Source: Actinomadura sp. KC06
GTDB taxonomy: Bacteria > Actinomycetota > Actinomycetes > Streptosporangiales > Streptosporangiaceae
Assembly (NCBI RefSeq): GCF_004348735.1
Contig: NZ_SMKT01000012.1
Span: 21,374-85,373, forward strand
DNA length: 64,000 nt
Direction of reading: 5' to 3'
A model generated the notes under the pieces. The model ran no database searches and had not been told where the DNA came from. It saw only the letters and a list, made by a program, of their open reading frames with translations. The position numbers were made by a program, and so were the translations under genes. This document shows, piece by piece, positions 53,409 through 61,095 of the stretch. The stretch's first letter is position 1. Every line of letters starts with the position of its first letter.

Positions 53409-54178
53409 GGCGTGGCGCTCACGAGCCGCTGCACCCCGTCCCAGTAGTTCTCGACGAGCCGCAGGAACTCGAACGCGCCCGCCTCGAACTCGGCACGCGC
53501 CTCGGCCGATTCCACATACGGCGCGATCGCGTTGAAGACGGAGTTGCTGTGCCCGACCTCGACGTCGATGTGCAGCGTCCAGAAGTGCCGGACGTCCTCG
53601 TCATACCCCTGGTTGGCGAGCCCGTCGTTGATCTTCGAGACCATGATCGAGGACATCGTCTCGTCGGCGTACAGCGCACCGAGCGCGGTGTAGATCGACG
53701 ACTCGGTGTAGAGCCGCCGGATACCGTCGTTGAGCTGCCGGGTCACCTCGAGCGGCTCGTACTCCGCCAGCTGCTCCCGCTCGATCCCGAGCCGGGACAG
53801 GAAGCCGGCGAAGACGGCCGAGTGCGTGGTCTCGCCGCCGACCTCGTCCGCCACGTTCAGGATGATCTCGCGCAGGATCATCTCGTCCCGGGTCTTGATC
53901 GCCATTCCGGTGATGTAGAACGGCAGGTACTGGAAGAAGTAGTAGCACTCGCTGAAGAACCGGCGTTCCTGCTCCGGCTCGAACGCCGTGGTGCGGTAGG
54001 CGTTCAGCAGCGGGTGCTCGACGGCGCGGTGGGACGCGATCCGGGCCAGCGTCTCGTCGAGGTAGGTCTTGATCTCCGGGTTCTCGACGGCGATCCGCCG
54101 CCGGATGCCGGCGTCGACGTTGTCGAAGTGCTCCCACACCGGCACCGAGGCGGGTTCGGTGGTCTTGAGCTCGGTCAT
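53405..54178 (-). CDS. besC: HDO-type diiron oxidase (BesC-like)
   Basis: 257 residues. Heme-oxygenase-like all-helical fold with the full diiron ligand pattern: E112 and H119 (DEVGGETTH), E173 (YADETM), H203, E207 and H210 (HIDVEVGH), matching E-x6-H and H-x3-[DE]-x2-H of CADD/BesC-like enzymes. BesC splits 4-chlorolysine oxidatively into 4-chloroallylglycine, formaldehyde and ammonia. GGAGCAGGAAGA precedes the ATG. An 82-bp gap with a 12-bp tandem repeat separates it from the halogenase gene; the stop overlaps the PLP gene. Confidence 0.85.
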   Translation of the reverse strand: MTELKTTEPASVPVWEHFDNVDAGIRRRIAVENPEIKTYLDETLARIASHRAVEHPLLNAYRTTAFEPEQERRFFSECYYFFQYLPFYITGMAIKTRDEMILREIILNVADEVGGETTHSAVFAGFLSRLGIEREQLAEYEPLEVTRQLNDGIRRLYTESSIYTALGALYADETMSSIMVSKINDGLANQGYDEDVRHFWTLHIDVEVGHSNSVFNAIAPYVESAEARAEFEAGAFEFLRLVENYWDGVQRLVSATP

Positions 54179-54191
54179 TCTTCCTGCTCCT

Positions 54192-54230
54192 TGCTGTCGT
54201 GGCTGCTGTCGTGGCTGCTGTCGTCGTGGC
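54192..54230. repeat. 12-bp tandem repeat between besD- and besC-like genes
   Basis: TGCTGTCGTGGC occurs twice in tandem (54192-54203, 54204-54215) with a partial third copy. It lies in the transcript gap before besC translation starts; it may tune coupling or simply vary by slippage. Confidence 0.7.
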
Positions 54231-54260
54231 TTGTCGTGCCGCCGCGTGCCCGCTCGCCGG

Positions 54261-55031
54261 TCAGCGCTCGACCGAGGTGGCCGCCGAGACGCCGGCGTCG
54301 TCCCACCAGCGGTCGTCGGCGTCGAACTCGCGGTTCAGGTCGCGGGTACCCGCCCACGTCATGTTGAGGATGATGCGGGTGGTGCTCTCTTCGAGGGGGA
54401 TCGTCCGGTGCAGGGTCGTGTCGGTCCGCAGGAAGTACACGTCGCCGGACGTGAAGAAGTAGGTGTCGATCGGGTTGTCGACCAGGTACCTGTTGATCTG
54501 CGGGTTCGACTTGTCCCAGGAGGTGTGCGGGACGCACTGGAGCAGACCGCCCACATTGATCGGCGGCGATACCAGAACCCAGATCAGGGCGAAGCTGAAG
54601 TCGCCCCAGTGCCATCCGTGCGTGTCCCCGCTCTGCTCCTGGCGGGTGATGAGGAACTCCTCGTCCGGCTTCGGGCACGGGTGCAGCTTCTCGCCGGCAA
54701 TGGCCTCCAGCGGCGAGGTCAGCTCCGAGTGCGCGTACAGCCTGCGCACCAGCTCGCTGTCGTTCGCGATCGTCTCGCTGGGCACCACGGACATCGATCG
54801 GCGGGTGTTGTCGGTGGTGGCCAGGCGCAGGTCCCGGCGCTCGGCGTGGAGGTCGAGAAGGCGTTCCGCCTCCTTCCGGAGGAGGTCGCGGACGTTCTCC
54901 TTGATGAGCTCGGTCACGGTGACGATGCCGTACCGGTGAAAGCGATGCGAGAGCCGCTGGATGTCGCTCCTATCGAGCTTTTCGCACACTCCGTTGAGTT
55001 CGGCTTTGTTCTCCGCATGGTCGACGGTCAT
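54261..55031 (-). CDS. besD: Radical Fe/2OG amino acid halogenase (BesD-like)
   Basis: 256 residues from ATG 55031 with GGAGG upstream. The iron site reads H141-W-G143 with distal H208, that is H-x-G...H: glycine replaces the usual carboxylate, leaving room for chloride, the hallmark of 2OG halogenases. With a constant offset of four, residues I recall as important in BesD (H134, H137, G139, D140, E120, H204, N219, T221) align with H138, H141, G143, D144, E124, H208, N223 and T225. It should chlorinate free lysine at C4. First gene of the besD-besC-besB operon, divergent from the besE-like gene. Confidence 0.88.
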   Translation of the reverse strand: MTVDHAENKAELNGVCEKLDRSDIQRLSHRFHRYGIVTVTELIKENVRDLLRKEAERLLDLHAERRDLRLATTDNTRRSMSVVPSETIANDSELVRRLYAHSELTSPLEAIAGEKLHPCPKPDEEFLITRQEQSGDTHGWHWGDFSFALIWVLVSPPINVGGLLQCVPHTSWDKSNPQINRYLVDNPIDTYFFTSGDVYFLRTDTTLHRTIPLEESTTRIILNMTWAGTRDLNREFDADDRWWDDAGVSAATSVER

Positions 55032-55172
55032 GACGAACCTCCGGTATTGGCCGATGTGTGATTCGCCTCGAAGATCGCACCGGGCCGGCCCCGGAATCGG
55101 ATCTCAGGCTGGCCTGATAGTAGGCAGATCGCGCGCTTTCAACCAAACAGTTCTGCGTGCACTTTTGAACCC

Positions 55173-55199
55173 TTGCGAAACTTCGCCGCGCATTACAAT
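55173..55199 (+). promoter_or_regulatory. Weak promoter candidate before besE-like gene
   Basis: TTGCGA (55173-55178), 15-bp spacer, TACAAT (55194-55199), in the 224-bp divergent gap. The -10 is good, the spacer short. GTTC-N13-GAAC (55151-55171) just upstream is a possible activator half-palindrome. Confidence 0.35.
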
Positions 55200-55255
55200 C
55201 CCGTCATGTCGTTTTCACCGTGCTATCCGGCCCCGGCCATCGAACTGGAGGACAA

Positions 55256-56053
55256 ATGTCCGGCACGGCGCTCGATCCCACGTTCACCGCGGTGGACTCC
55301 CCCGCCTTTTCCCGCGCGCAGATCGAGGCTCTCGCGACGGGCGGCCTCGCCGCACTTCGCGTCCCCCGCCTATTCGGGCCCGACCTCGTCGGCGGGACGG
55401 TCGGCAGGCTGCACCGGCTGCCGGCGGCCGACTACCAGCCGGCCCGGACGGCGATGACGCGTTTCGGTCCCGCCCTCAACGACTACCGCCATCCCGACGG
55501 CGGCCTCGATGCCGACCGCTACTGGCACGACGCCGAAACCGCCCGGGCCCAGTGGCGGGGGACGGGCTTCGATCCGGACCCGACCAGGTTGTGCCTGGAC
55601 GCTCTCGGCGACGCCTGGGGAGAGGCGCTGCGTCCCGCCACCATCGGCGGGCGTCCCGCGTTCGTCGGCATGCTGCGTGAGATAAACGCTGGCACGCTCA
55701 TCCATTACGACGACATTCGCCTGGAGTACCCGGACGGTCTCTTCGATCAGGAGATCGTCGCGCAGCTCACCTTTAACCTCTGGCTCGTGGTGCCCGGCGA
55801 CGGCGGGGAGACCACCGTATGGCGGCACCGGTGGGCGTTGGCCGACGACGTCCATCGTCACAAATACGGCTACACCCCGGCGGTCGTTGAGAACTACCAG
55901 GAGGTCACCGTGACCCCAGAACTCGGGGACGGGTTGCTTTTCAATCCGAACAACTACCACACGGTACGGCCGAACGGTGAAGGGCATCGGAGAATAACGC
56001 TGGCATTTTTCTTCGGCCTCACTCCCGAGGGGAGTCTCGTCGCGTGGTCCTGA
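55256..56053 (+). CDS. besE: 2OG-Fe(II) oxygenase (BesE-like hydroxylase)
   Basis: 265 residues from ATG 55256 with GGAGG upstream. Complete facial triad: H150-Y-D152 (LIHYDDIR) and H235 (NPNNYHTVRP), with R245/R246 for 2-oxoglutarate. Unlike the halogenase at 54261 it retains the Asp, so hydroxylation is expected. BesE hydroxylates the dipeptide of propargylglycine to the beta-ethynylserine form. The gene is divergent to the halogenase operon and ends at a strong terminator. Confidence 0.75.
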   Translation: MSGTALDPTFTAVDSPAFSRAQIEALATGGLAALRVPRLFGPDLVGGTVGRLHRLPAADYQPARTAMTRFGPALNDYRHPDGGLDADRYWHDAETARAQWRGTGFDPDPTRLCLDALGDAWGEALRPATIGGRPAFVGMLREINAGTLIHYDDIRLEYPDGLFDQEIVAQLTFNLWLVVPGDGGETTVWRHRWALADDVHRHKYGYTPAVVENYQEVTVTPELGDGLLFNPNNYHTVRPNGEGHRRITLAFFFGLTPEGSLVAWS

Positions 56054-56076
56054 GCCGACGATGTGGTGCCATCGGC

Positions 56077-56108
56077 AGAGGGCCCGCCGCAATTGCGGCG
56101 GGCCCTCT
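56077..56108. terminator. Bidirectional terminator after besE-like gene
   Basis: A 32-bp perfect palindrome centred on AATT with arms AGAGGGCCCGCCGC / GCGGCGGGCCCTCT, between the convergent oxygenase and antiporter genes. Confidence 0.85.
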
Positions 56109-56109
56109 C

Positions 56110-57453
56110 TCAATCGCTCTGGACGGCGTCGGGAAGGCGACTCCATTCGCGGTGCCTTGCCTCGCGTAGTTCCTCGTCGGCCGTCCGCTCGACACGCTCC
56201 ATGGCCAGTCTCAGCAGCGGCGGCGCCATCAGCGACGTGACCACGGCGATCAGCACCACGATGGTGTAGGCCGGAACGCTGAGAATGCCGAGCCTCAGCC
56301 CGACCATCGCGACGGTGACCTCGATGACTCCGCGGGCGTTGAGACCGGCGCCCAGGGCCAGCGCCTCCCACCGGTTCAGCCCGCTCAGCTTCGCGCCCGC
56401 CCAGGCCCCCACGAACTTGCCGATGATCGCGACCGCCAGCATGCCCAGCCCGGCCACGGCGATCCTCGGATCGAGGAGCGCGCCGAGATCCATGCGCAGG
56501 CCGGCGGTGGCGAAGAAGACCGGCCCCAGGACGGACAGAGCGATGGTGCGGAGCGGGGCCAGGCGAGCAGGTTCGATCCCGCCTACGCGTCCGATGAGGA
56601 TGCCCGCGAGGAAGGCGCCCAGGATCGGCTCCAGGCGCAGCGCATGGGTGGCGGCCGCGGCGAGGAGGATCAGCACGACAGCGGCCGCGACCACCGGGCC
56701 CGGCTCGTTGCCGAGGCCGACCAGCCGGAACGTATGCCGGACCGCCCAGCGCCCGGCGGTCAGCGAGATGAGGGCCACGACCGCGACGGAGGCGAGCGAC
56801 TGCAGGATGACCGTGCCGCGGACGCCGGCGACGGCGACGGACGACACGACCGACAGCATGAACCAGCCGAAGACGTCGTCGATCACCCCGGCGGTCAGGG
56901 TGAGCTGACCGACGTTGCGGTGGAGCAGCCGCATGTCCATCAGCGTCTTCGCGATGACGGGAATGGCGCTCACACACATCGCGACGCCAAGAAAGAGCGC
57001 GAAGACGACTCGGTCCGCGCCCTTCGGGGATAAACCGGCGGGAAGCAGGAACGCCGCGCCGATGCCCAGCCCGAGCGGGACGATCAAGCCGCCGCCGCTG
57101 ACCATGACGGCCGTCCTGCCTCGCCGGCGCACAAGGTCCAGATCCAGGTGCATCCCGGTGACACCCACCAGCAGCAGCACTCCGATCTGGGCGACGGCGT
57201 CCAGAAGGTGCATCTGCTCCGCACCGCCAGGGAAGAACCGCCCCGACAGGTCGGTGGGCAGACGGAGGAGGAGCGACGGCCCGAGCAGGATGCCCACAAG
57301 GAGTTCGCCGACGACGGCGGGCATTCCAAGCCTCGCCGCGAGCCTGCCGAAGGCCATCGCCAACGCCAGAATCGAGGCCAGCTGGAGCAGAAAGACGAGC
57401 AATTGATCCGCTGAAAGCACCGCGACGGTCGTGGGCGTGGATGAGGAAATCAT
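56110..57453 (-). CDS. Cation:proton antiporter (CPA2/KefB type)
   Basis: 447 residues, about twelve helices. Na+/H+ exchanger fold: ARLGMPAVVGELLVGILLGP, VLLLVGVTGMHLDLDL, VSAIPVIAKTLMDM, TAGVIDDVFGWFML (paired Asp of the ion site) and FFATAGLRMDLG, ending with a charged cytosolic tail. Similar antiporters accompany several actinomycete antibiotic clusters. A StrR-like site lies 133 bp upstream, suggesting control by the regulator at 57824. Ion homeostasis or resistance role is inferred. Confidence 0.88.
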   Translation of the reverse strand: MISSSTPTTVAVLSADQLLVFLLQLASILALAMAFGRLAARLGMPAVVGELLVGILLGPSLLLRLPTDLSGRFFPGGAEQMHLLDAVAQIGVLLLVGVTGMHLDLDLVRRRGRTAVMVSGGGLIVPLGLGIGAAFLLPAGLSPKGADRVVFALFLGVAMCVSAIPVIAKTLMDMRLLHRNVGQLTLTAGVIDDVFGWFMLSVVSSVAVAGVRGTVILQSLASVAVVALISLTAGRWAVRHTFRLVGLGNEPGPVVAAAVVLILLAAAATHALRLEPILGAFLAGILIGRVGGIEPARLAPLRTIALSVLGPVFFATAGLRMDLGALLDPRIAVAGLGMLAVAIIGKFVGAWAGAKLSGLNRWEALALGAGLNARGVIEVTVAMVGLRLGILSVPAYTIVVLIAVVTSLMAPPLLRLAMERVERTADEELREARHREWSRLPDAVQSD

Positions 57454-57823
57454 GTGCTCCCCGGACTGTCATGGCTCGACCACAGGAAAGCCGGGCGGAG
57501 GGTTGATTTCGGACCTTAACCGACGCGGTCGGCGAGGCACATCGACGAGCCGCCCGCCCTGAATGATCGGTAGGTCCGTGAGATCGTTCGAGTTTGGACA
57601 GGGACAAACACGAACAGTGCCGTCCTGATCACGCAATGACGACGGAGGTCATTCAACTGAGGATTTTCTTCAGTTGAAAGAAGGCTCAGCTTCATGGACG
57701 TGTCCAACGGTTGCGGCCGGTCACCGTCCCGGCAGGTCGCGGTCGTCTCGCGGGGCACCGTCCGGCAGGTTTCGGACGAGCATTCCGGCGAACCAGGCCC
57801 GTCCGAGTTACGTGGGGTGCCCG
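57454..57823. other. Regulatory gap with no supported gene
   Basis: 370 bp between the antiporter start and the ParB-type regulator stop. Holds the 30-bp inverted repeat at 57586-57615; short ORFs here lack coding character or ribosome-binding sites. Confidence 0.5.
57586..57615. promoter_or_regulatory. StrR/NovG-like activator site
   Basis: GTTCGAGTTTG (57586-57596), 8-bp spacer, CAAACACGAAC (57605-57615): arms match at 10 of 11 positions and begin/end with GTTCG/CGAAC as in StrR-type sites. Upstream of the antiporter and beside the StrR-like gene. Confidence 0.6.
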
Positions 57824-58840
57824 CTAATCCAGTTGGTTCTCACGTTCCTGGAGTTCCCGGGCAAGGCTACGCCACATTTCAGAGCACTGAATGGCCAAGT
57901 CGGCGACGACCGCTAGAAGATGTGCCGGCAGGTTTTCCACCACGCGCGACTGGTGGGCTCTCAGTTGCTGCTGCAGATGGAGCCAGCGCAGGAGTTCTCT
58001 CCCCGATTCGGAAAACCGCAGTGACGGATCTTTCCGCAATGACCGCAGCCGTTCCTGCACGCTGTTCTTATCCGTTCTCCGGACGGTGCGCAGGCCGCTC
58101 ACCGGTTCCGCCGGCCGGTCGCGATCGTCCGGCGTCGCCCCGTCGGGTCGCGACTTGCGCCGGTCCCTGGACGCGACCGGGTCCTCGCCTCGGCGCAATC
58201 GCTGCCTGACGTCGTGCGCGGTTCCCACGGAGACGCCCGCGACCTTGGCGATCTTGGTCAACGGTGCGTCCGGCTCGGCTGCCAGGGCCTCCGCGGCCTG
58301 GCGCCGTCCCTCGGCGGCGCTGAGCGGACGGCGGCGCCCGTCCTTGCCGATCCGTGTCGCCTCCTCGGGAGATCGCCGGCCCAGCCTCGCCCGGATTCCG
58401 CTGACCGTCTTGGCGGATAAACCCGTGCACTCGGCGATGGCCCGGTCCGACATGTTCTGCCGCGAAAGGATGATGCGCTCGGCCGCGGCCCGCCGTTCCT
58501 CCATGGAAAGGGGAAGGCCATGCCTCACATTGGACTTCACCGCTTCGATGAAGGCCGCTTCCCCGGTGCCCTCGAAGAATTCGACCCTGACGGCGTCCTC
58601 ACCTTTGAGCTTGGCCGCGCGGAGCCGATGCATACCGTCGATGACCCGCATCGTGGGCCGATGGACCAGAATCGGCGGCAGTGCGGATTCGATTTCGACC
58701 AGCCTTTTGATATGCCTCGCGTCCTCCCCTTCGAGGCGCGGAGTATCGGCCGGCCGAAGCTGATCGATGGGGACCAGGTACGTTTCTTGTGCACCGGAGA
58801 AAGATTCTCCGGACCTGTCGACGCGATCGGAAGCATTCAT
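57824..58840 (-). CDS. StrR-like ParB-domain pathway regulator
   Basis: 338 residues. Residues 20-110 are a ParB/Srx-like domain (VPIDQLRPADTPRLEGEDAR, then PPILVHRPTMRVIDGMHRLR), followed by a helix-turn-helix (MSDRAIAECTGLSAKTVSGI) and a second one near 190-210 (LTKIAKVAGVSVGTAHDVRQ). This is the layout of StrR, NovG and glycopeptide-cluster activators, which bind GTTCG...CGAAC sites and switch on antibiotic operons. It lies at the right edge of the bes-like region. The C-terminal 90 residues are charged and helical. No plasmid parA or parS is nearby, so a partition role is unlikely. Confidence 0.85.
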   Translation of the reverse strand: MNASDRVDRSGESFSGAQETYLVPIDQLRPADTPRLEGEDARHIKRLVEIESALPPILVHRPTMRVIDGMHRLRAAKLKGEDAVRVEFFEGTGEAAFIEAVKSNVRHGLPLSMEERRAAAERIILSRQNMSDRAIAECTGLSAKTVSGIRARLGRRSPEEATRIGKDGRRRPLSAAEGRRQAAEALAAEPDAPLTKIAKVAGVSVGTAHDVRQRLRRGEDPVASRDRRKSRPDGATPDDRDRPAEPVSGLRTVRRTDKNSVQERLRSLRKDPSLRFSESGRELLRWLHLQQQLRAHQSRVVENLPAHLLAVVADLAIQCSEMWRSLARELQERENQLD

Positions 58841-59029
58841 ATATGTTCCTCAGTGCGCATCATCACGGAAGAAATGAGAGTGCCGCTGAGCAGACGTCAT
58901 CCTCACCTTCGACCAAGGTCGGCGGAGAGCTTCGGCCACGACTACCGACCCTGGCCCGGCGCTGACGTTGACGTGCACTACCGTCGGGGCTTCCACCGGC
59001 CAGCGGCCGTGACGGTCCATTTTTCCCCG

Positions 59030-59058
59030 GTTCCAAGGCCATTCGTTACAGGTGGAAC
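59030..59058. promoter_or_regulatory. 29-bp inverted repeat upstream of StrR-like gene
   Basis: GTTCCA-N17-TGGAAC, the length of StrR-type sites but with only six-base arms; a further TTGGAAC follows at 59060-59066. Possible autoregulatory site. Confidence 0.3.
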
Positions 59059-59160
59059 GTTGGAACGCAGCGACGCGCATTGAGAGGACCGCCCCATGTT
59101 TCTACTCCTCGTGTATCTGCGACGCCCACCGTCTGGCTATACCTTGCCAGCGGGTGACCA

Positions 59161-59200
59161 CTTGATCACATATCAAATATCGAATAGATCAATATGTCAA
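59161..59200. other. AT-rich palindromic block
   Basis: 29 of 40 bases are A or T in a GC-rich genome, with TTGAT...ATCAA and TGAT-N5-ATCA elements. Could be an integrase-arm/attachment region or a promoter; next to a decayed integrase. Confidence 0.35.
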
Positions 59201-59579
59201 CCGACCAATCTCATGGGTCACCCCGGCTCCGTTCCGCGACCGGCACGTATTTGATCACGCCAGGAGTTTCGGCGCTGCCCTCGATCTGTCCAAATTAGCC
59301 AGGGTGTTCGCAGACCAGGCTTAACGAGAAGTAAGACAGTGCGGCGGCGACGCAGCTACAGAAGAACGAAACCGCAAAGAAGAACACGCACCCAGATCCG
59401 GCCCGATGGCGCCACCGGGCTGGACGGCGACGAATACGGATTCACGGTGGGCCGGACGGGGTCTGACGTTGAGTTAACCCCTTTCCCTACAGGACGACAA
59501 GGATGCGGAGCAAACGCTTTCCATTACGCAGCAAGGCACCACGGTGGACCGGCCACTAACACGATTAGCGGCGGGCCGC

Positions 59580-60330
59580 TTAAGCACCGATGATCGTCGG
59601 CACTGTCGGCCGCCAGCTCGCAGCACATGGGTGACGGTCTTTCCGGCGGCGGTGTGCCAGCGAGGCCGCCATACCGCAACTCGTACAGCCGCGCCGACAG
59701 CAGCCTCGGCCGACTGCCGGTTCCGGTGCACCCGCAACGCAGCGATGGTCAAGGCGCTGTACGCGGTCTTGTGCAGTCACACCTGCAGGCGACCGCGGCA
59801 CCGTGCTCCAAGTCCACGTCCACCCAGCGCAACGCCGCCGCCTCACCACGCCGCAACCCCGCAACGCGATCAGCAGCAGGCGGCATTCAGCCGGTGGCCG
59901 CGGATGGCGTGCAAGAACGCGGCGGTCTGCTCGGCTCCCGGTCCGTCTCCAATGCTCCAGCCGGACAGCCGTCCACACCACCGCCCGCGGCCTCCGCCCC
60001 GTTGGTATCACCAGCAGCAGTGCAGACCTGCGCGGCGCTCGGGCCGCAGCCTGGCCGCGCTCACCTTCGGCGCTCTGTGGGCGCTGAGTTCGACACGGCC
60101 CGAGGCGCATGCGCACCTGCGAGGGCATGGCCTTAGCATGCGGTGCTGGAAACCGACCGCGACCAGGGTCGCCTCTCGGCGCTCCGTGACACGACCGCGA
60201 CGGCGTCAGCGAACACGTCCGACCCGAGGGGCCGAACCAGCCCCGCGACGCCTGCACCGCTGCCGAGGTCCTGGCCTGGCACCTCACCCTCACCGCAGTC
60301 GGCCTGACCGGCGACGCCCACGCGCCTGAG
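59580..60330 (-). pseudogene. Tyrosine recombinase/integrase, multiply frameshifted
   Basis: No single frame is intact, but the minus strand yields successive integrase pieces in different frames: RAVSNSA, EQTAAFLHAIRGHRL, RLLLIALRG, then LRRGEAAALRWVDVDLEHG (box I with the catalytic Arg of LRRGE), and TAYSALTIAALRVHRNRQSA. Each junction needs a frameshift, so the gene is dead. The C-terminal box II (H-x2-R...Y) was not found. It marks a former phage or integrative element between the bes-like and van-like regions. Boundaries are approximate. Confidence 0.65.
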
Positions 60331-60387
60331 CTATATCGCGGGTGTATCGAAAATCGCATACGTCACTGCAACAGCCTCCCGTCTTCA

Positions 60388-61095
60388 GTGGGAGGCATGG
60401 ACCACAGCGCATCAGTGCCACCGCCGCGCTCGGCGATCAAGGCGCGCGTCCTCGCGACCGTCACCCGGCTCGTCGCGATGCTGCTGGTGCCGATCGCCTT
60501 CTGCCGCGCGCCGGGCCGTGCCCGCTTCCTGGCCTGCCAGTGGGCGTTGAGCCTGCGCTTCCCCGCCGAGGACCTCCGCGGGCTGGCGCCGGAGACACTG
60601 GCGGCGTTCACGCACGCGCGGGCCGAGGCGTTCTGGCGGGACGGGCAGCTGATCGGCCTCACCTCGGGATATCGCGACGCGACGGAGCAGCGCCGGATCT
60701 TCATGGCAGAGGTGCGGCGCACCGGCTCGGTGTCCGCGGCGCGGCGCCGGGTGCTGCCACCGGAGGAGTCCGGCCATGTGCGGGGGCTCGCGATCGACGT
60801 CCGGCCGACCGAGGGCGCGCGGTGGCTCGAACAGCACGGTGGACGGTACGGGCTCTACCGCGTCTACGACAACGAGTGGTGGCATTTCGAGTACCGCACG
60901 GTGGAGCCGGTCCGGCTGCCGCATCCGGACGCGGCGGGTTGGCTGTACGGGCACGGTCCCGCGTACGGGCACGGTCCCGCGTACGGGCGACGGCCTCAGA
61001 CGTACGGCAATGAGACGTGGCCTGACGTAACGCGTCCCGATGCCCTCGACGGCCGTGGCTCGTGGATGTGCGAAGACCCGGGGATGCGGCCGTGA
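60388..61095 (+). CDS. VanY-type D,D-carboxypeptidase (M15B)
   Basis: 235 residues from GTG 60388; ATG 60397 is possible but GGGAGG is then too close. A hydrophobic stretch at about residues 17-40 may anchor it in the membrane. Zinc peptidase motifs of M15: SGYRD, H-x2-G-x-A-x-D in SGHVRGLAIDV, and EWWHFEY. Removes the terminal D-Ala of peptidoglycan precursors. The C-terminus has an unusual YGHGPA repeat. Overlaps the racemase gene. Confidence 0.85.
   Translation: MGGMDHSASVPPPRSAIKARVLATVTRLVAMLLVPIAFCRAPGRARFLACQWALSLRFPAEDLRGLAPETLAAFTHARAEAFWRDGQLIGLTSGYRDATEQRRIFMAEVRRTGSVSAARRRVLPPEESGHVRGLAIDVRPTEGARWLEQHGGRYGLYRVYDNEWWHFEYRTVEPVRLPHPDAAGWLYGHGPAYGHGPAYGRRPQTYGNETWPDVTRPDALDGRGSWMCEDPGMRP
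60945..60990 (+). repeat. 18-bp tandem repeat in the vanY-like gene
   Basis: GTACGGGCACGGTCCCGC occurs twice (60945-60962, 60963-60980) with a partial third copy, encoding YGHGPA repeats. In-frame slippage product. Confidence 0.85.

Larger units (their letters stand above)
58841..59579. other. Non-coding junction
   Basis: About 740 bp without a supported gene, between the regulator and the integrase remnant. Contains the inverted repeat at 59030-59058 and an AT-rich block at 59161-59200. Base composition drops well below the flanks, suggesting acquired or decayed DNA. Confidence 0.5.

Noticed and set aside
54261..55031. Ordinary phytanoyl-CoA-dioxygenase-type hydroxylase
   Set aside because: The iron-binding carboxylate is replaced by Gly (H-W-G), which hydroxylases do not tolerate.
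57824..58840. Plasmid partition ParB
   Set aside because: No parA or parS nearby; domain layout and the adjacent site fit StrR-type activators.
58520..59083. Plus-strand ORF after the StrR-like gene
   Set aside because: Mostly antisense to the regulator and lacking a ribosome-binding site or family signals.
59580..60359. 259-codon minus-strand ORF taken as a gene
   Set aside because: Its sequence is mostly out of frame with the integrase homology, which hops between frames; treated as a pseudogene instead.
60388..61095. VanX D-Ala-D-Ala dipeptidase
   Set aside because: The SGHVRGLAIDV and EWWHFEY motifs are those of VanY-type M15B carboxypeptidases.
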